A DNA stretch of 53,641 bases from Actinomortierella ambigua (Eukaryota > Mortierellomycota > Mortierellomycetes > Mortierellales > Mortierellaceae): contig JAAAJB010000157.1 in NCBI GenBank assembly GCA_016098155.1, forward strand, positions 1 to 53,641, written 5' to 3'. The position numbers and the translations under genes were made by a program. A model generated the notes under the pieces. That model saw only the letters and a program-made list of their open reading frames with translations. It was not told where the DNA came from and ran no database searches. This document shows positions 1 to 10,409 of this stretch, in pieces. The first letter of the stretch is position 1. The number at the start of each line of letters is the position of its first letter.

Positions 1-2010
1 ATTCCCTTGCTCGGCTGCCTTGGTATACAACTTGACTGCCTCGACATCGCTCTGAACAACACCTCGTCCTTGCTCGTACATCAATCCAAGGTTGATCTGT
101 GCCTCTGCATCACTTTGTTCAACTGCCTTAGTATACCACTTGACTGCCTCAACATCGCTCTGTACAACACCTCTTCCATGTTTGAACATCAATCCAAGGT
201 CGTTCTGTGCACCTGCATCCCCTTGTTCGGCAGCCTTGGTATACCACTTGACTGCCTCGACATAGCTTTGAACAACACCTCGTCCTTGTTCATACATGAA
301 TCCAAGGTTGTGCTGCGCATGTGCATTCCTTTGTTCGGCTGCCTTGGTATACCACTTGACTGCCTCGACATCGCTCTGTCCAACTCCTTCTCCAAGTTTG
401 TACATCAATCCAATTTTTTCCTGGCCAAGTGCATTCCCTTGCTTGGCTGCCTTGATAAACCACTTGAGTGCCTCGACATCGCTCTGGACAACACCTCGTC
501 CTATCTTGTACATCAGTCCAAGGTTGACCTTTGCAGTTGCATGCCCTTGCTCGGCTGCCTTGGTAAACCACTTGACTGCCTCGAAATCGCTCTGATGAAC
601 AACTCGTCCTTCCACGTACATCAATCCAAGGTGGTTCTGTGCATCTGCATCACTTTGTTCGACTGCCTTGATGTAACACTCGATAAGCTCGTGACTGCTC
701 TGAACAACTCTATCTCGTAGCACGGACGTCAATTCTACGTTGTGCAGTTCATCTGCACCCGTATGTGCGAATGCCTTGCGAAACCACATGGCTGCCTTGA
801 CATCACTCTGACCAACTCCTCGTCCTTTCCGGTACATTGATCCAAGGTCGTTCTGTGCATCTGCATTTCCTTTCTCGGCAGCCTTGGTAAACCACCTGAC
901 TGCCTCGACATCGCACTGACGAACACCCCGTCCTTGCTCGTACATCAATCCAAGGTTGGCCTGTGCGTTTGAGTTCCCTTTCTCGGCTCCCTTTGTAAAC
1001 CACTTGACTGCCTCGACATCGCTCTGACCAATACCTCGTCCTTGCCGGTACATCAATCCAAGGTCGCTCTGTGCATCTGCATCCCCTTGTTCGGCTGCCT
1101 TGGTGTACCACTTGGCTGCTTCGATGTCACTCTGATCGACCCCTTGTTCTTGGTCATACATCACTCCAAGGTTGTATTGTGCTTCAGCCTTCCCCTGCTC
1201 GGATGCCTTGGTATACCACTTGAGTGCTTCGACATCACTCTGATCGACCCCCCGTCCCTCGTCGTACATCACTCCAAGGTTGAACTGTGCAGTCGCATTC
1301 TCTTGCTCGGCTGCCTTGGTAAACCACTCGGCTGCCTTCACATCGCTTTGACTAACTCCTCGTCCTCGCTCGTACATCACTCCAAGGCTGACCTGTGCGT
1401 TTGCATTCCCTTGCTCGGCTGCCTTGGAATACCACTTGGCTGCCTCGATGTCACTTTGATCGACCCCTTGTCCCCATAGGTACATGTTTCCAAGGTTGCA
1501 CTGTGCTTCTGGATACCCTAGTTCGGCTGCCTTGGTGAGCCACTTGACTGCCTTGGTGAACCACTCGACTGCCTCGACATCGCTCTGTTTGACGCCCCGA
1601 CCAAGCGAAAACCATGTGGCTACTTTGACCTGCGCGTCAACCTGTCCACCCTCAGCTGCCATGTAGAGCCATCGGAAGGCTTCGGCGTCATTCTGTTGTA
1701 CGCCTCGTCCTTCTTCGTGTATCTCGCCCAGCTTGACTTGTGCCTTGATAACACCGTGCACAGCCGCTTTGCGGTACCATTTGACAGCCTCCATCTCGCT
1801 GACCTTCACGTCTTTGCCTTGTTCATACATCTCACCGAGTGTGAGCTGCGCCGTAATGTTGCCACACCTTGCAGCCTCGTGGTACCACCAGAGCGAATCT
1901 TGGACGCTCTTGTCGACTCCTCCTCCGCCATGACTGTACAGCCAGGCGAGAAACAGCTGTGCATCGTTGTTGCCTCGCTCGGCTGCCTGGCTAAAGTGCT
2001 GCACAACATT
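1..2010 (-). repeat. Tandem 108-bp repeats encoding Sel1 motifs
   Basis: About 18 units recur at almost exactly 108 bp. The string tccaagg (plus strand) or a close variant falls at 85, 193, 301, 409, 517, 625, 841, 949, 1057, 1165, 1273, 1381 and 1489. The unit near 733 is the most diverged. Near 1535-1580 a 21-bp in-frame duplication (gccttggtgagccac, then gccttggtgaaccac) lengthens one unit by seven residues. The left units are much more alike than the right ones (1600-2010), which suggests recent expansion or homogenisation by unequal exchange. Confidence 0.9.
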
Positions 2011-2972
2011 ATCATCCGTCTGTGGGATACATCCTTTGCCCGCCTTGGCTTGAGTATCGGAGTAGGTACTGCCTTGCTTGTTAAGAATACGGGCAGCAGT
2101 ACCAGCATCATCATCATCGTCGCCGAGGCTGAATGTTTTGGGGGTATCGTCGTCAGCTGTATCTTGTCGAACTATCTCTGGCATCAAGACCACCTCGCTC
2201 GCGTGAGGACGCTTGTCGGGGTCCTGGTGCCAGCATTGTTCTACATACTCGCGGTACTCGGTCGGTGTGTCGTCTGGCAATGTCTCGCGATGACCGCTCT
2301 TAACATGGAAGGCAATCAGCTCTCCATCGTATTGACTCTTGTAGGGTTGTGTACAGTTGGCCGCCATCTCCCACATCACGACACCTAAGGCGTAGATGTC
2401 TGACTTTGTGGAATAGGCAGGCTTAGCCACATCAAAGAGCTCTGGTGCGAGCCACCTCAGCGTCCCCTTGAACCCTCCTTCGGACGATGTCGACGGGTTG
2501 TTGCTCATAGTGGACCGCATCTGGGCGAGCCCAAAGTCGGCCAACTTGGCTTCCATGTGTTTCGTAAGAAGCACATTGGCACTCTTGAGGTCACGGTGAA
2601 GGACAGACCCTTGATGGATGTACTCAAGCCCGCGAGCAATCTCGTGAGCGATTCGTGTCTTGGTTGGCCAGTCCAGTATGTTGGCTTTGATAGCCTTTGT
2701 GAGGGTGCCCTTCTCGGCCAGCTCCATGAGGAGGTAGATGCGGTCTTCTTGCTCGTGAGTCCTGTAGAACTGGATGATATTGCGGTGTTTGAGCTTCTGT
2801 AAGACCTTGATCTCCTTCTGGATGGCATACTCGTGGAAATCTGAGCGTGAGGCGTGGAATGACTTTGCAGCACATTGTTGGCACCCCCAGCGAGCTTCGT
2901 GAACAGATCCGAAGGCTCCTGTGCCGAGGAGGTTTCCTAAAACCAACATGGATTGCATTGACGACTGGAAGG

Positions 2973-3009
<37 letters not shown>

Positions 3010-3082
3010 AGAACAATGGGGTCAGTCGATAGGTTGGTATCCACAACTTGACATATCTTTGAGTTTGAGACAGGCTTACCAT
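1..3082 (-). CDS. Sel1-repeat protein kinase, C-terminus beyond left edge
   Basis: The minus-strand frame is open from about 2964 to base 1 with no stop, so about 989 residues are visible and the C-terminus lies outside the window. An N-terminal kinase domain (about residues 11-265) shows the glycine loop GTGAFGSV (15-22), Lys35, HRDLKSAN (Asp126), DFG (144-146) and APE (174-176). It looks intact and is tyrosine-kinase-like in style. An acidic linker precedes about 18 Sel1 repeats of 36 residues from about residue 319 to the edge. Sel1 repeats are TPR-like scaffolds for protein contacts. Substrates cannot be told. For the start, a good ATG at 3082 is followed directly by GTAAGC. The acceptor at 2965 follows a long pyrimidine tract and restores phase 0, giving M-SSMQSMLVLGNLLG. 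If that intron is wrong, the in-frame ATG at 2958 or 2949 would serve. The kinase plus Sel1 architecture is common in Mortierella and Glomus relatives. Confidence 0.85.
2976..3003. repeat. (GA)n microsatellite inside predicted intron
   Basis: An uninterrupted GA run of about 28 nt. On the minus strand it reads (TC)n just upstream of the acceptor ttccag at 2965, so it doubles as the polypyrimidine tract of the first intron of the Sel1-repeat kinase gene. Confidence 0.85.
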
Positions 3083-4341
3083 GGTGGAGTGATTGATAGA
3101 AGAAGGTCGGCAATAATCCGATGGAGACGAAAGAGTGAAATGACTGTTGGTAATGGGGCGATGAGAGATGAGATTGAGATGGGTGGTTGAGGACACAAGT
3201 TGTGCTCCTCGGAGATGCTTGTGTAACACTCTCACTTTTGTCCCAGTCTTGCCTTTATTCCCATGTAAGGTGCTTTTTTTTTAGTTGGATTTTCTCCTGC
3301 AGAAATCCCATAGTAATCCTCGCCAATTTCTTGTTCTCGGACGCCAATTAAAAAAAACCACTGTATCTTTGCAGCGACTCGCCTGGGTGCCAGTTTTTTT
3401 AAGTTATTGTGAGCTAAAGGGACAGGACATAGACTTTCTGGATACCATGCGTGGTCATTGGGAAGGGTGATAGAGAAATCGAACAAGACCAACGGAGCGT
3501 CAGTGGCCATTTGGGTCCCGTTACATGACTCTAGTCTGAGAAGAAGGCGCTTACGCCTTGCGATGTGGAGGGCGAACGCTAGTTCTTTGCTCTTTGATTC
3601 TATCATTATTCTCGTTGGCTTCCATCCGCGCTTTCTGCCACCCCACTTTGCTCCTCCCTTGCGATGCCCAAACCACCAAGGACTGTTGTCTCCATAGCCT
3701 CGTGCTTTGGCTCTGGCCACGTCACTTGAGTCGATTCGCAGCTCCAAACACGTTCCTACGTCTCTGGCGTGGTCACCTTCCTCCTTCCATCTCGGTTACC
3801 GAGTGTCAAGTTGCCAATGAACCGCTTCATGCGATCTTTGGCTGGCCACCATCCATGCCGTTCCCCCTGGTAGGCTTTGTGGACCAGGAACCAACATGCT
3901 GCGCACTTGGATCGGACTGGCTGTTGTGGAAAGGAGAAGGTGCCTCTGTTCCTCACCGATCCTACAAGCTGATTGCTACCGTCATGTTGTCGATGTGTAC
4001 CACATTGCCTGTTTCATGAAGCCAGTTAAGATTTGTAGACTCGCGTAGGGGTGTAAAATTCAGGTGGAGTCAAATGCAATGCCTCGCCTTGATCGCCACA
4101 CATCTCGCTGCAGTCGTTCGCACACGTTCATGAAGGTGCTGATTGTTGATGTCAGCACTCAGAGGTCGTAGTAAGATCTTGGTGCATAGATGACCGACAG
4201 CAGACGCATGGCATAAATGCCCTTTTGGTTCAAGCCACAGAGCGTATTTAGATTTACGCGTAGAATCGAGGATGTTTATTGAGATTGAATGTAAGCGCAC
4301 ATGAAGCTGGTAAATATCAATCTACATAAATCATGGTCGCA
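3083..4341. other. Intergenic region, no gene recognised
   Basis: This lies between the 5' end of the Sel1-kinase gene and the 3' end of the next minus-strand gene. Two open frames of about 150-170 codons overlap on opposite strands at 3232-4019. Both lack an ATG at the listed start, neither shows a known motif, and their composition looks accidental. The interval presumably includes the kinase promoter and 5' leader and the downstream end of the 4342-6643 gene. Confidence 0.6.
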
Positions 4342-6643
4342 CTACTCAAGATCACCGTCAAGGTCATCATCATCCTCTGGGTCAATAGGGGAGCTGCATA
4401 GCGTCGAGTCAAATACATGTGGCCGAGAAGGTTGGTAGAGCCAAGCATCGTGGTCCGAGTCCTCATCGCGCGTCGCCGCCTCCTCTTGCTTCCGAATACA
4501 TTCGTTATACTTGGCAATGGTGGTTTTCATACAGCCCTATTTCATATATTACAAGATGTATGAATAAGGGACTGATCACGTATGACGAGTGAAAGAGACT
4601 CCACATTATATCAACTTACGCGGATCTGGAGAAGAAAGGTGAGGCCACGGCATTGATGTGTCCAAGAACCGATTGTTGACGGAAGTATAAACATGTCATA
4701 TGTATGCGCCAGCATCACATATCCACTCGCGGGACAAGGGCGTACTTCCATCGTGACGAAGCCGCGACCTATCAGAAAATGGTAAAAAATATGAATTGTT
4801 ATAGAGAGGTCTCTTTGCACAACAAAATATGACGCGGCATCATGAGATACGGACCTCCGGCATAGAGGGAGAAGAATCGTGCTTCCTTGCGAAACTCTGT
4901 GCTGTGCGGCTCGGCAAGACGGTGGGCAGCAATGAGGTGAAGGTTACGGAATACCTTCACGTCAAGTTCCTTGAGGAACTTTGTCGACTGCTCATCCCAT
5001 TCCTTGGGGCTTTCCACCACGAACCAGTCGCGCTTGTTTACAGAGTCGTGCGCAATCAAGTCTAGCTTGGCTCCGCTCCGTTTGCGAGTAGTGGTGCTCT
5101 CTTGATCAGCAACCCGACTGCGGTTTCGATGTCGCGACGACTCCGTGCCATGCTTCTCACCGTCGATCATGGAAATTCCCTTAACATCGGAGAGCAGATT
5201 CTTGAGAAGTGGCCACGCCTCCCGGCACCAGAAAGCCTCTGTCAGAGCAGAGTTGGCGAAAGGCGAGGGTTCTTCGGCATAAAGTGAGGTCCTAATAATG
5301 CCAGGCATGTTAATTTTAATTTGGTTTCGAAATACTTTCCGACTCCATGCCGTGCATCCTTTCAGGTAGTGTGGATTGACTGCTCATACTTACCAAGAGA
5401 GAAAGGTGCGAAGGACGAGATCGCAAGAATAGCGGTCGTCGCGGGGCACGGGGACCGAGGCGGGATGCTCACCTCTGCGCAGGGCGCTCCTCACAGCCAA
5501 GACGTAGTCTGTCGTTGATTTGGGTAGCTTCGGGAGAGCAAAGTTGTCGAAGGCCTTTATCTCATTCCATTCTGCATCCTTGAACAAAGACTTTGTGCGC
5601 TCACAGTTGAAGTCGATTGTGTATGAGCGCTGCCTATAGATGGATTAAAACAACATAGATGATTGAAATGTAGACCAAACTTTTTTTTAAAAACCCTGGT
5701 AGCATATAAAACCTGAGCAGCATATAAAACCCGAGCAGAGACACATACTTTACGTTGGCGTGCCCTCTAACTGCGGCCTCGAATAGAATATCTTCAACAC
5801 AGCGACCGCTGGCGAGTTTCCAGAATTTGCGATGATCCAAATCAGCGTGGCGCTAAGGAACATGCGTTAGCCAATAGACTCTTAAGTGGGTGCATAATTC
5901 CTCACACCAACATTAGCTTTCTTACTTTTGCTCGAGCCTCAGTACGTCGCTTCTTTGCTTCTGCAGTCTCGATGAGCGGCGAAGCACAAGCACTCTTCGA
6001 GGTTCGTCTCTTCTTGGCCTTCGTGGGCGGAGGAGCTATAATGAGAACAGGAAGAACGCATGAATGGATCAGGAAACTGTCTAGTAATAGTGGGATATAT
6101 CAATTAGGACAACATTTTCTGCGTGATACCTGTCGCTGGTTCGTTTGCATCAACGGGTGGGTCCCTTTGGGGTTTAAGAGCAGCGCCATCAGCGGGTAAC
6201 TTTTCTTGACCAGTCTTTTTGAAGAAATGAGCAATCGCCAATGGCTCTCCTTTAAATTCGTCAAGCAAAAGTCCCGTCACTTTTGCATCGGCAGCCGAAA
6301 CTTGATCAATTGATGTCTCCATAGCGTCCAGCGCACGCTTCTTTATCATTTGGTCTTTGTAAAATTCGTCCAGGTAGTGTTGAGTTAGAGAGGGTGCGGA
6401 GGCGGCAATTCGTCGCACATGGTCGTCCTGACTATTTTTCAAGTCATACATCCATCTATTCCATTCCCGCACAAGGAGATGGGAAGCCTCCCTTGGCACG
6501 TTGCGAAATCCAATGTAGTCGACAGGATGGAGTTGTAGCCGACCCTTCTGCGATAAAAAATATCCTGCGCCTTTTCGACGGGGAGCTATCTCACTGTGCC
6601 AGACTGGTGATGTTGAGGATGAAGACATCGCACTCGCAGCCAT
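4342..6643 (-). CDS. Seven-exon gene of unknown function, nuclease-like core possible
   Basis: Exons: 6643-6130, 6035-5926, 5852-5749, 5633-5394, 5291-4855, 4768-4620, 4536-4342. All introns are GT-AG (73-115 nt) and every junction keeps phase, giving 582 aa. I do not recognise a named family. Residues 1-171 are mostly helical in character. Residues 172-208 hold two basic clusters (KAKKRR, AKKRRTEARAK), which look like nuclear localisation signals. A compact C-terminal region (about 390-520) has the pattern KLDLIA (Asp400), then WFVVESPKEW (Glu416, Lys419), then alternating hydrophobic strands and GFVTMEVRP. This recalls the Asp...Glu-x-Lys order of PD-(D/E)XK nuclease folds, but here two residues separate Glu and Lys, so that is only a guess. 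The tail is acidic (EDDDDLDGDLE). Exon 3 could end at a second donor (AAC|GTAAAG) with a shifted acceptor. Confidence 0.7.
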
Positions 6644-8823
6644 GAATAACAATAAAAAAAAAACAGAGTTAGAAAGTATTCCAAAAATGTCACGAATGCT
6701 TGAATGGCAGAGTAACACGTCAAATGAATAGATAGGGGAATAGGTTCTATTCAGCAGGCATGGTTTCTCTCCTTGCCAGTCGCGACCGCCTTGCATCGTT
6801 TGAATGCAAACAGACACAAGAACGGGGTCAGAGGAGGTACAGGCGGGAGGCGTTCATGAAACATGAATGCGGGCCGCAAGACGGGCAATGACCACGAAAA
6901 CTAACCCTTGCCCTACGAGCCTTGAATTCAGTCTGCTATGCGCTGAGCATGAGCAGAAGCCAGGGAGGTGGGAAGAGCAGGTAGGACGAGAACAGAAAAA
7001 CTTCATAGCACATAAAGCACCACAAGTGTGATGTCCTCAACAATGTACTGCAGAGGGGCAATTGCATTCCTTGGCCAGTCGCGACCGCGCTGAGTCAAAA
7101 CAGACACAAGCGCGGGATCAGAGGAGGTACGAGTGGGAGGCTATTCATGTCATCGAATGAATGCATGCCACGTTGCCAGATGCAGCCGCAGGGTGTTGTC
7201 TGAAAGTAGACAAACACGAGGGCGGGATCAATGGTCTTCGAAGTGGGAGAGGCTTCATGACGCACGATGAATGCGGGCCACAAGACGGGCAATGACCACG
7301 AAAAGCTAACCCTTACCCTACGAGCCCTGAATTCAGTCTGCTATGCGCCGAGCGTGAGCAGAAGTCAGGGAGGTGGTAGGGGCAGGCCAAGGAAGTGAAG
7401 ATGTGTAGGGCAGGCAAAGAGACATACCTTAATGGAGGATGGAAAGAGTGGCGAGTGTGTGGGCAAGTGTGTGAGCAGACGTGTGTGCGAATGTGTATGC
7501 TGCAAAGTCAAAGACCTTAATTTGTAACGAGCTTTTGCAGTCACACCCTGAATGGGGCGATGATCCTTTCACGACTGGGGCGTTGGTTCTCGCGTAGGAG
7601 GATACGTTCATTAAGTAGGTAAGCCACTTGCAGGCTGCACGCTGCCAGCATGCTATATGGCGGTTTTGCCAATGAGTGCCTCAGCAGTCTGAATAGATTG
7701 ATATGTTTCGGGCGAACGCGCCCTGCGCGCTCACACGGAAAGAAACGCGTTCACAGGAGCATCAAGTCAACCTCCTTGTAAAGACTTTTGTGGGGATGCC
7801 TCAATGACGAATGTCCGCCGCGTATCTGTGGTTACACCTCAAAGACAGGAAACCTCCACAATCCAGTCAATATCGGCTCAAGCGGCTACAACCTGCTGGC
7901 GATCTGCTGACGACCCCTTCCACGCTTCTTCCGTCGCTGGAGCCTGAGTGTATTCCCGAATATGGCAGTCCCCAACTGAGCTCAGTTTTTTTGGAAATGC
8001 AATTTACATTCTCCAACACGTGTACATGAACGACAGAGATCACATGGACATTCAAAACACCATTCTCGAGCAGGTGCTTCCCGACGAAGAGGTTCGTCCC
8101 CTCGAAACTGGTACGCAAGGTCATGGAAAGTGGGAGGGGTGAATCGCCATCTGTTGTCGTTTCTCCAGCCAGTGCGCGTTGATGCAACTTCGTTGCTTCC
8201 GAATGGACTGAACACGACAACTCAAGGCATGGAGTGGAATTCGAAAGAAAGGGACTTGTCCTCACGCCACATATCAAACAACAACTCTTTCTTCTAGAGA
8301 ACGTGTACATATCCGTCGTCGAGCCCAAGAAGACCAATGCCGTGATAAAGTATGCGCTTTCATTTTCATTCCACCGCGACGCCACCAATTGGATTGGCTT
8401 GGTTTCCACGGATGATCGCGCCTGACAACGCGAAAAGTCAATCCCCCCAGACCAGGAGCAGCACTAACCCTCTCCCTCTCCTTTCACCTTCACCTACTCT
8501 TTCTTGTTTGCTTGTGCTGGGATAGATTCATCCGCACTCTGCCACAGACAAAGGCGCTTGATCATCTCCGACAACTGCGAAAGACCCAGCATGAGGATGG
8601 AAGTAGGTCTAGTTTAGCTGCAGTTGCAGTCACCACTCCTGGATTATGATCTGATATGATCCGTGCACTCTCCCACCTTGCTCGACCACATGTAAGGGAA
8701 AGAATGGCTCAAAGTCGCGTTCCCTACTTTTTTTTTTCTTACTCGCACAATGGCGCGAAACCCTCTTCCGTGTGTTCACGATTATTTGTTTGAATAGAAT
8801 TTACGCTGCATGTGATCCTCTGC
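6644..8823. other. 2.2 kb intergenic region
   Basis: Divergent gap between the unknown gene (minus) and TAD3 (plus). It contains the degenerate direct repeats at 6768-7390, a GT-rich imperfect tract (about 7448-7500) and several short open frames. The longest (7867-8409, minus) begins at GTG and has no recognisable motif. No coding gene can be supported. The last 300 bases before 8824 presumably hold the TAD3 promoter. Confidence 0.6.
6768..7390. repeat. Degenerate direct repeats, about three partial copies
   Basis: A first copy (6768-6985) contains, in order, ccagtcgcgaccgc, cagacacaag, a ggtcagaggaggtac block, atgaatgcgggcc, then a block through gaattcagtctgctatgcgc to cagggaggtgg. A second partial copy (about 7070-7165) carries the first blocks. 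A third (about 7200-7387) carries the later blocks, with atgaatgcgggcc recurring about 404 bp after its first occurrence. No open frame spans the copies and no clear terminal inverted repeats were seen. This may be a non-autonomous element or a local duplication. Confidence 0.7.
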
Positions 8824-10158
8824 ATGGAATCTACCCTCTCCCGCGACCAACTCGACCAAGCCATTAATGCCAGCGGCCTCCAACATGACCTTGCACCTGA
8901 AATCTACGCCGTCCCCAAGCACGCAGCGCTGACGCGCGAACAATTCGAAGCCTGGAGAACGGTCTGGCCAATCGTCTTCCGGGAAGATCTCAACCGGCAC
9001 CCGGCCATCCTGCCACCGATGAAGCGTAAGGCCCTTGCCCACATGCTCGAGACCTGTCAATTGGCACAACGGCAACAAGAGCAACCACATGAGCAAAAAC
9101 ATCACAAGGAAGACTCCTCCTGTACAATAGGCAACGACCTACCCATCGTTGCCATGGTGGTCGACCCAGCAACGGACAAGGTCTTGGCAACCGCGTATGA
9201 TACACGGCGGAGCTCTGGACACACTCTGCAACACGCGACGCTCAACTGCATTGAGGCCGTTGCGAAACAGGAGCGGGAGGCGCGTGCAGAGGTTGAGCAA
9301 CAGCAGCAGAGGATGCAGCGACTGAATGCGCTGCATCGGGAGCGGAAGCGACAGATCGAGTCTGGTGGTGGGTCGGACACAGTGACACCATCGTCGTCGA
9401 CCGCAGCTGATGAAGCAACAGCAACAGCAACAACGGTTGTAGCAGCGAAAGAGCAACTTGCGCATGGAGTGAAACACAAGTTGTCCGAGGCAGAACTCGC
9501 ATATGTGGAAGAAGGAAAGGGGGCGGCGGCCTCGCCCGCCCAGGGTTCGTCGAGACATACCCAGCCAGAGCCGGTGATGGGCAAGAAGGCAAAATTGGCT
9601 CTGGAAAAAGAGGAAGCACACGAAACAATGCAAAAGACCAACGGGTCGTCAAAGATGATGGAGATGGAAGAGGAGGAGAAGGAGGAGGCAGGCCAGGACA
9701 GCCCTGCGACGACAACATCGACCAGCAATCCAACATCTGCGGGCTATGAGAGTGACGTCGACACGCCCATGTCGGCCGCCTCCTTGACAACAGGAACGCC
9801 TGCAACGACGCCATCAGCATCGCTATCGTCGTCGTCGTCATCGTTGTCTGCCTCTCTTCCTGCTGGATCAATGGACAGCTTTGAATCGTCAAAGCCGAAG
9901 AAGGCGTATCTCTGTACGGGTTACGATGTGTACCTGACACACGAGCCATGCGTGATGTGTTCGATGGCACTGGTGCATTCGCGAGTCGGGCGAGTGTTTT
10001 TCTTGAAGCCCAGTCCAAAGTCGGGCGGTCTGGGGAGTGTGCACAAGATCCATAGCCATGCGAATCTGAACCATCATTTCTTTGTGTATCGGATCCAGGA
10101 CCCAAGCCTGACCGCGTTTGTCGAACAGGATAGTGTTCCCGACGTTATCGACTGTTAA
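8824..10158 (+). CDS. TAD3: tRNA adenosine-34 deaminase subunit TAD3/ADAT3
   Basis: Single-exon gene of 444 aa, starting at ATG 8824 (the frame also has a GTG four codons upstream). Tad3 pairs with Tad2 to convert wobble adenosine to inosine in tRNA. Visible signature: a zinc-ligand His in QHATLNCIE (His137) and the second zinc site PCVMC (Cys376, Cys379), followed by SRVGRVFF and the C-terminal LNHHF. The HAE catalytic glutamate is replaced (HAT), as known for Tad3, the non-catalytic partner. About 205 residues of Ser/Thr/Glu-rich, low-complexity sequence (about 150-355) sit between the two zinc half-sites. This makes the protein about 100 residues longer than yeast Tad3. The insert contains a charged helix (about 150-180) and several basic stretches. 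Confidence 0.93.
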   Translation: MESTLSRDQLDQAINASGLQHDLAPEIYAVPKHAALTREQFEAWRTVWPIVFREDLNRHPAILPPMKRKALAHMLETCQLAQRQQEQPHEQKHHKEDSSCTIGNDLPIVAMVVDPATDKVLATAYDTRRSSGHTLQHATLNCIEAVAKQEREARAEVEQQQQRMQRLNALHRERKRQIESGGGSDTVTPSSSTAADEATATATTVVAAKEQLAHGVKHKLSEAELAYVEEGKGAAASPAQGSSRHTQPEPVMGKKAKLALEKEEAHETMQKTNGSSKMMEMEEEEKEEAGQDSPATTTSTSNPTSAGYESDVDTPMSAASLTTGTPATTPSASLSSSSSSLSASLPAGSMDSFESSKPKKAYLCTGYDVYLTHEPCVMCSMALVHSRVGRVFFLKPSPKSGGLGSVHKIHSHANLNHHFFVYRIQDPSLTAFVEQDSVPDVIDC

Positions 10159-10409
10159 TGCAATTAAAAAAAAAACATGCACATATAAAACAAAGTGGAG
10201 GCAGCAAAAAAATAAAAAAAAATGCATGTACAGCTTTCTTTTCTTTGCCCCCCCTCATGGCTGACCCAAAAAAAGAGGGGGGTGGGTTACTGTTTTTTTA
10301 TTTTGAATTAGGGAAAGGGGGGAGGGGTGAAAAATGCAAATGCAAAACGTTGATAGCTTATGTACAGTGACAAGAAAAAAAAACTAGACCATGGATGAAA
10401 AATCAAACT

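Noticed and set aside
1..2010. CRISPR-like or non-coding regular repeat array
   Set aside because: The 108-bp period equals 36 codons and translates to Sel1 motifs in one open frame. There are no repeat-spacer alternations, and the genome is eukaryotic.
7..2388. Several plus-strand open frames rich in Cys and Leu
   Set aside because: They are antisense reflections of the minus-strand Sel1 array, which is open to the window edge.
3232..4019. Overlapping 171- and 153-codon frames on opposite strands
   Set aside because: Both lack an ATG at the frame start, show no motif and overlap each other.
7867..8409. 180-codon minus-strand frame beginning with GTG
   Set aside because: No ATG start, domain or splice-supported extension was found.
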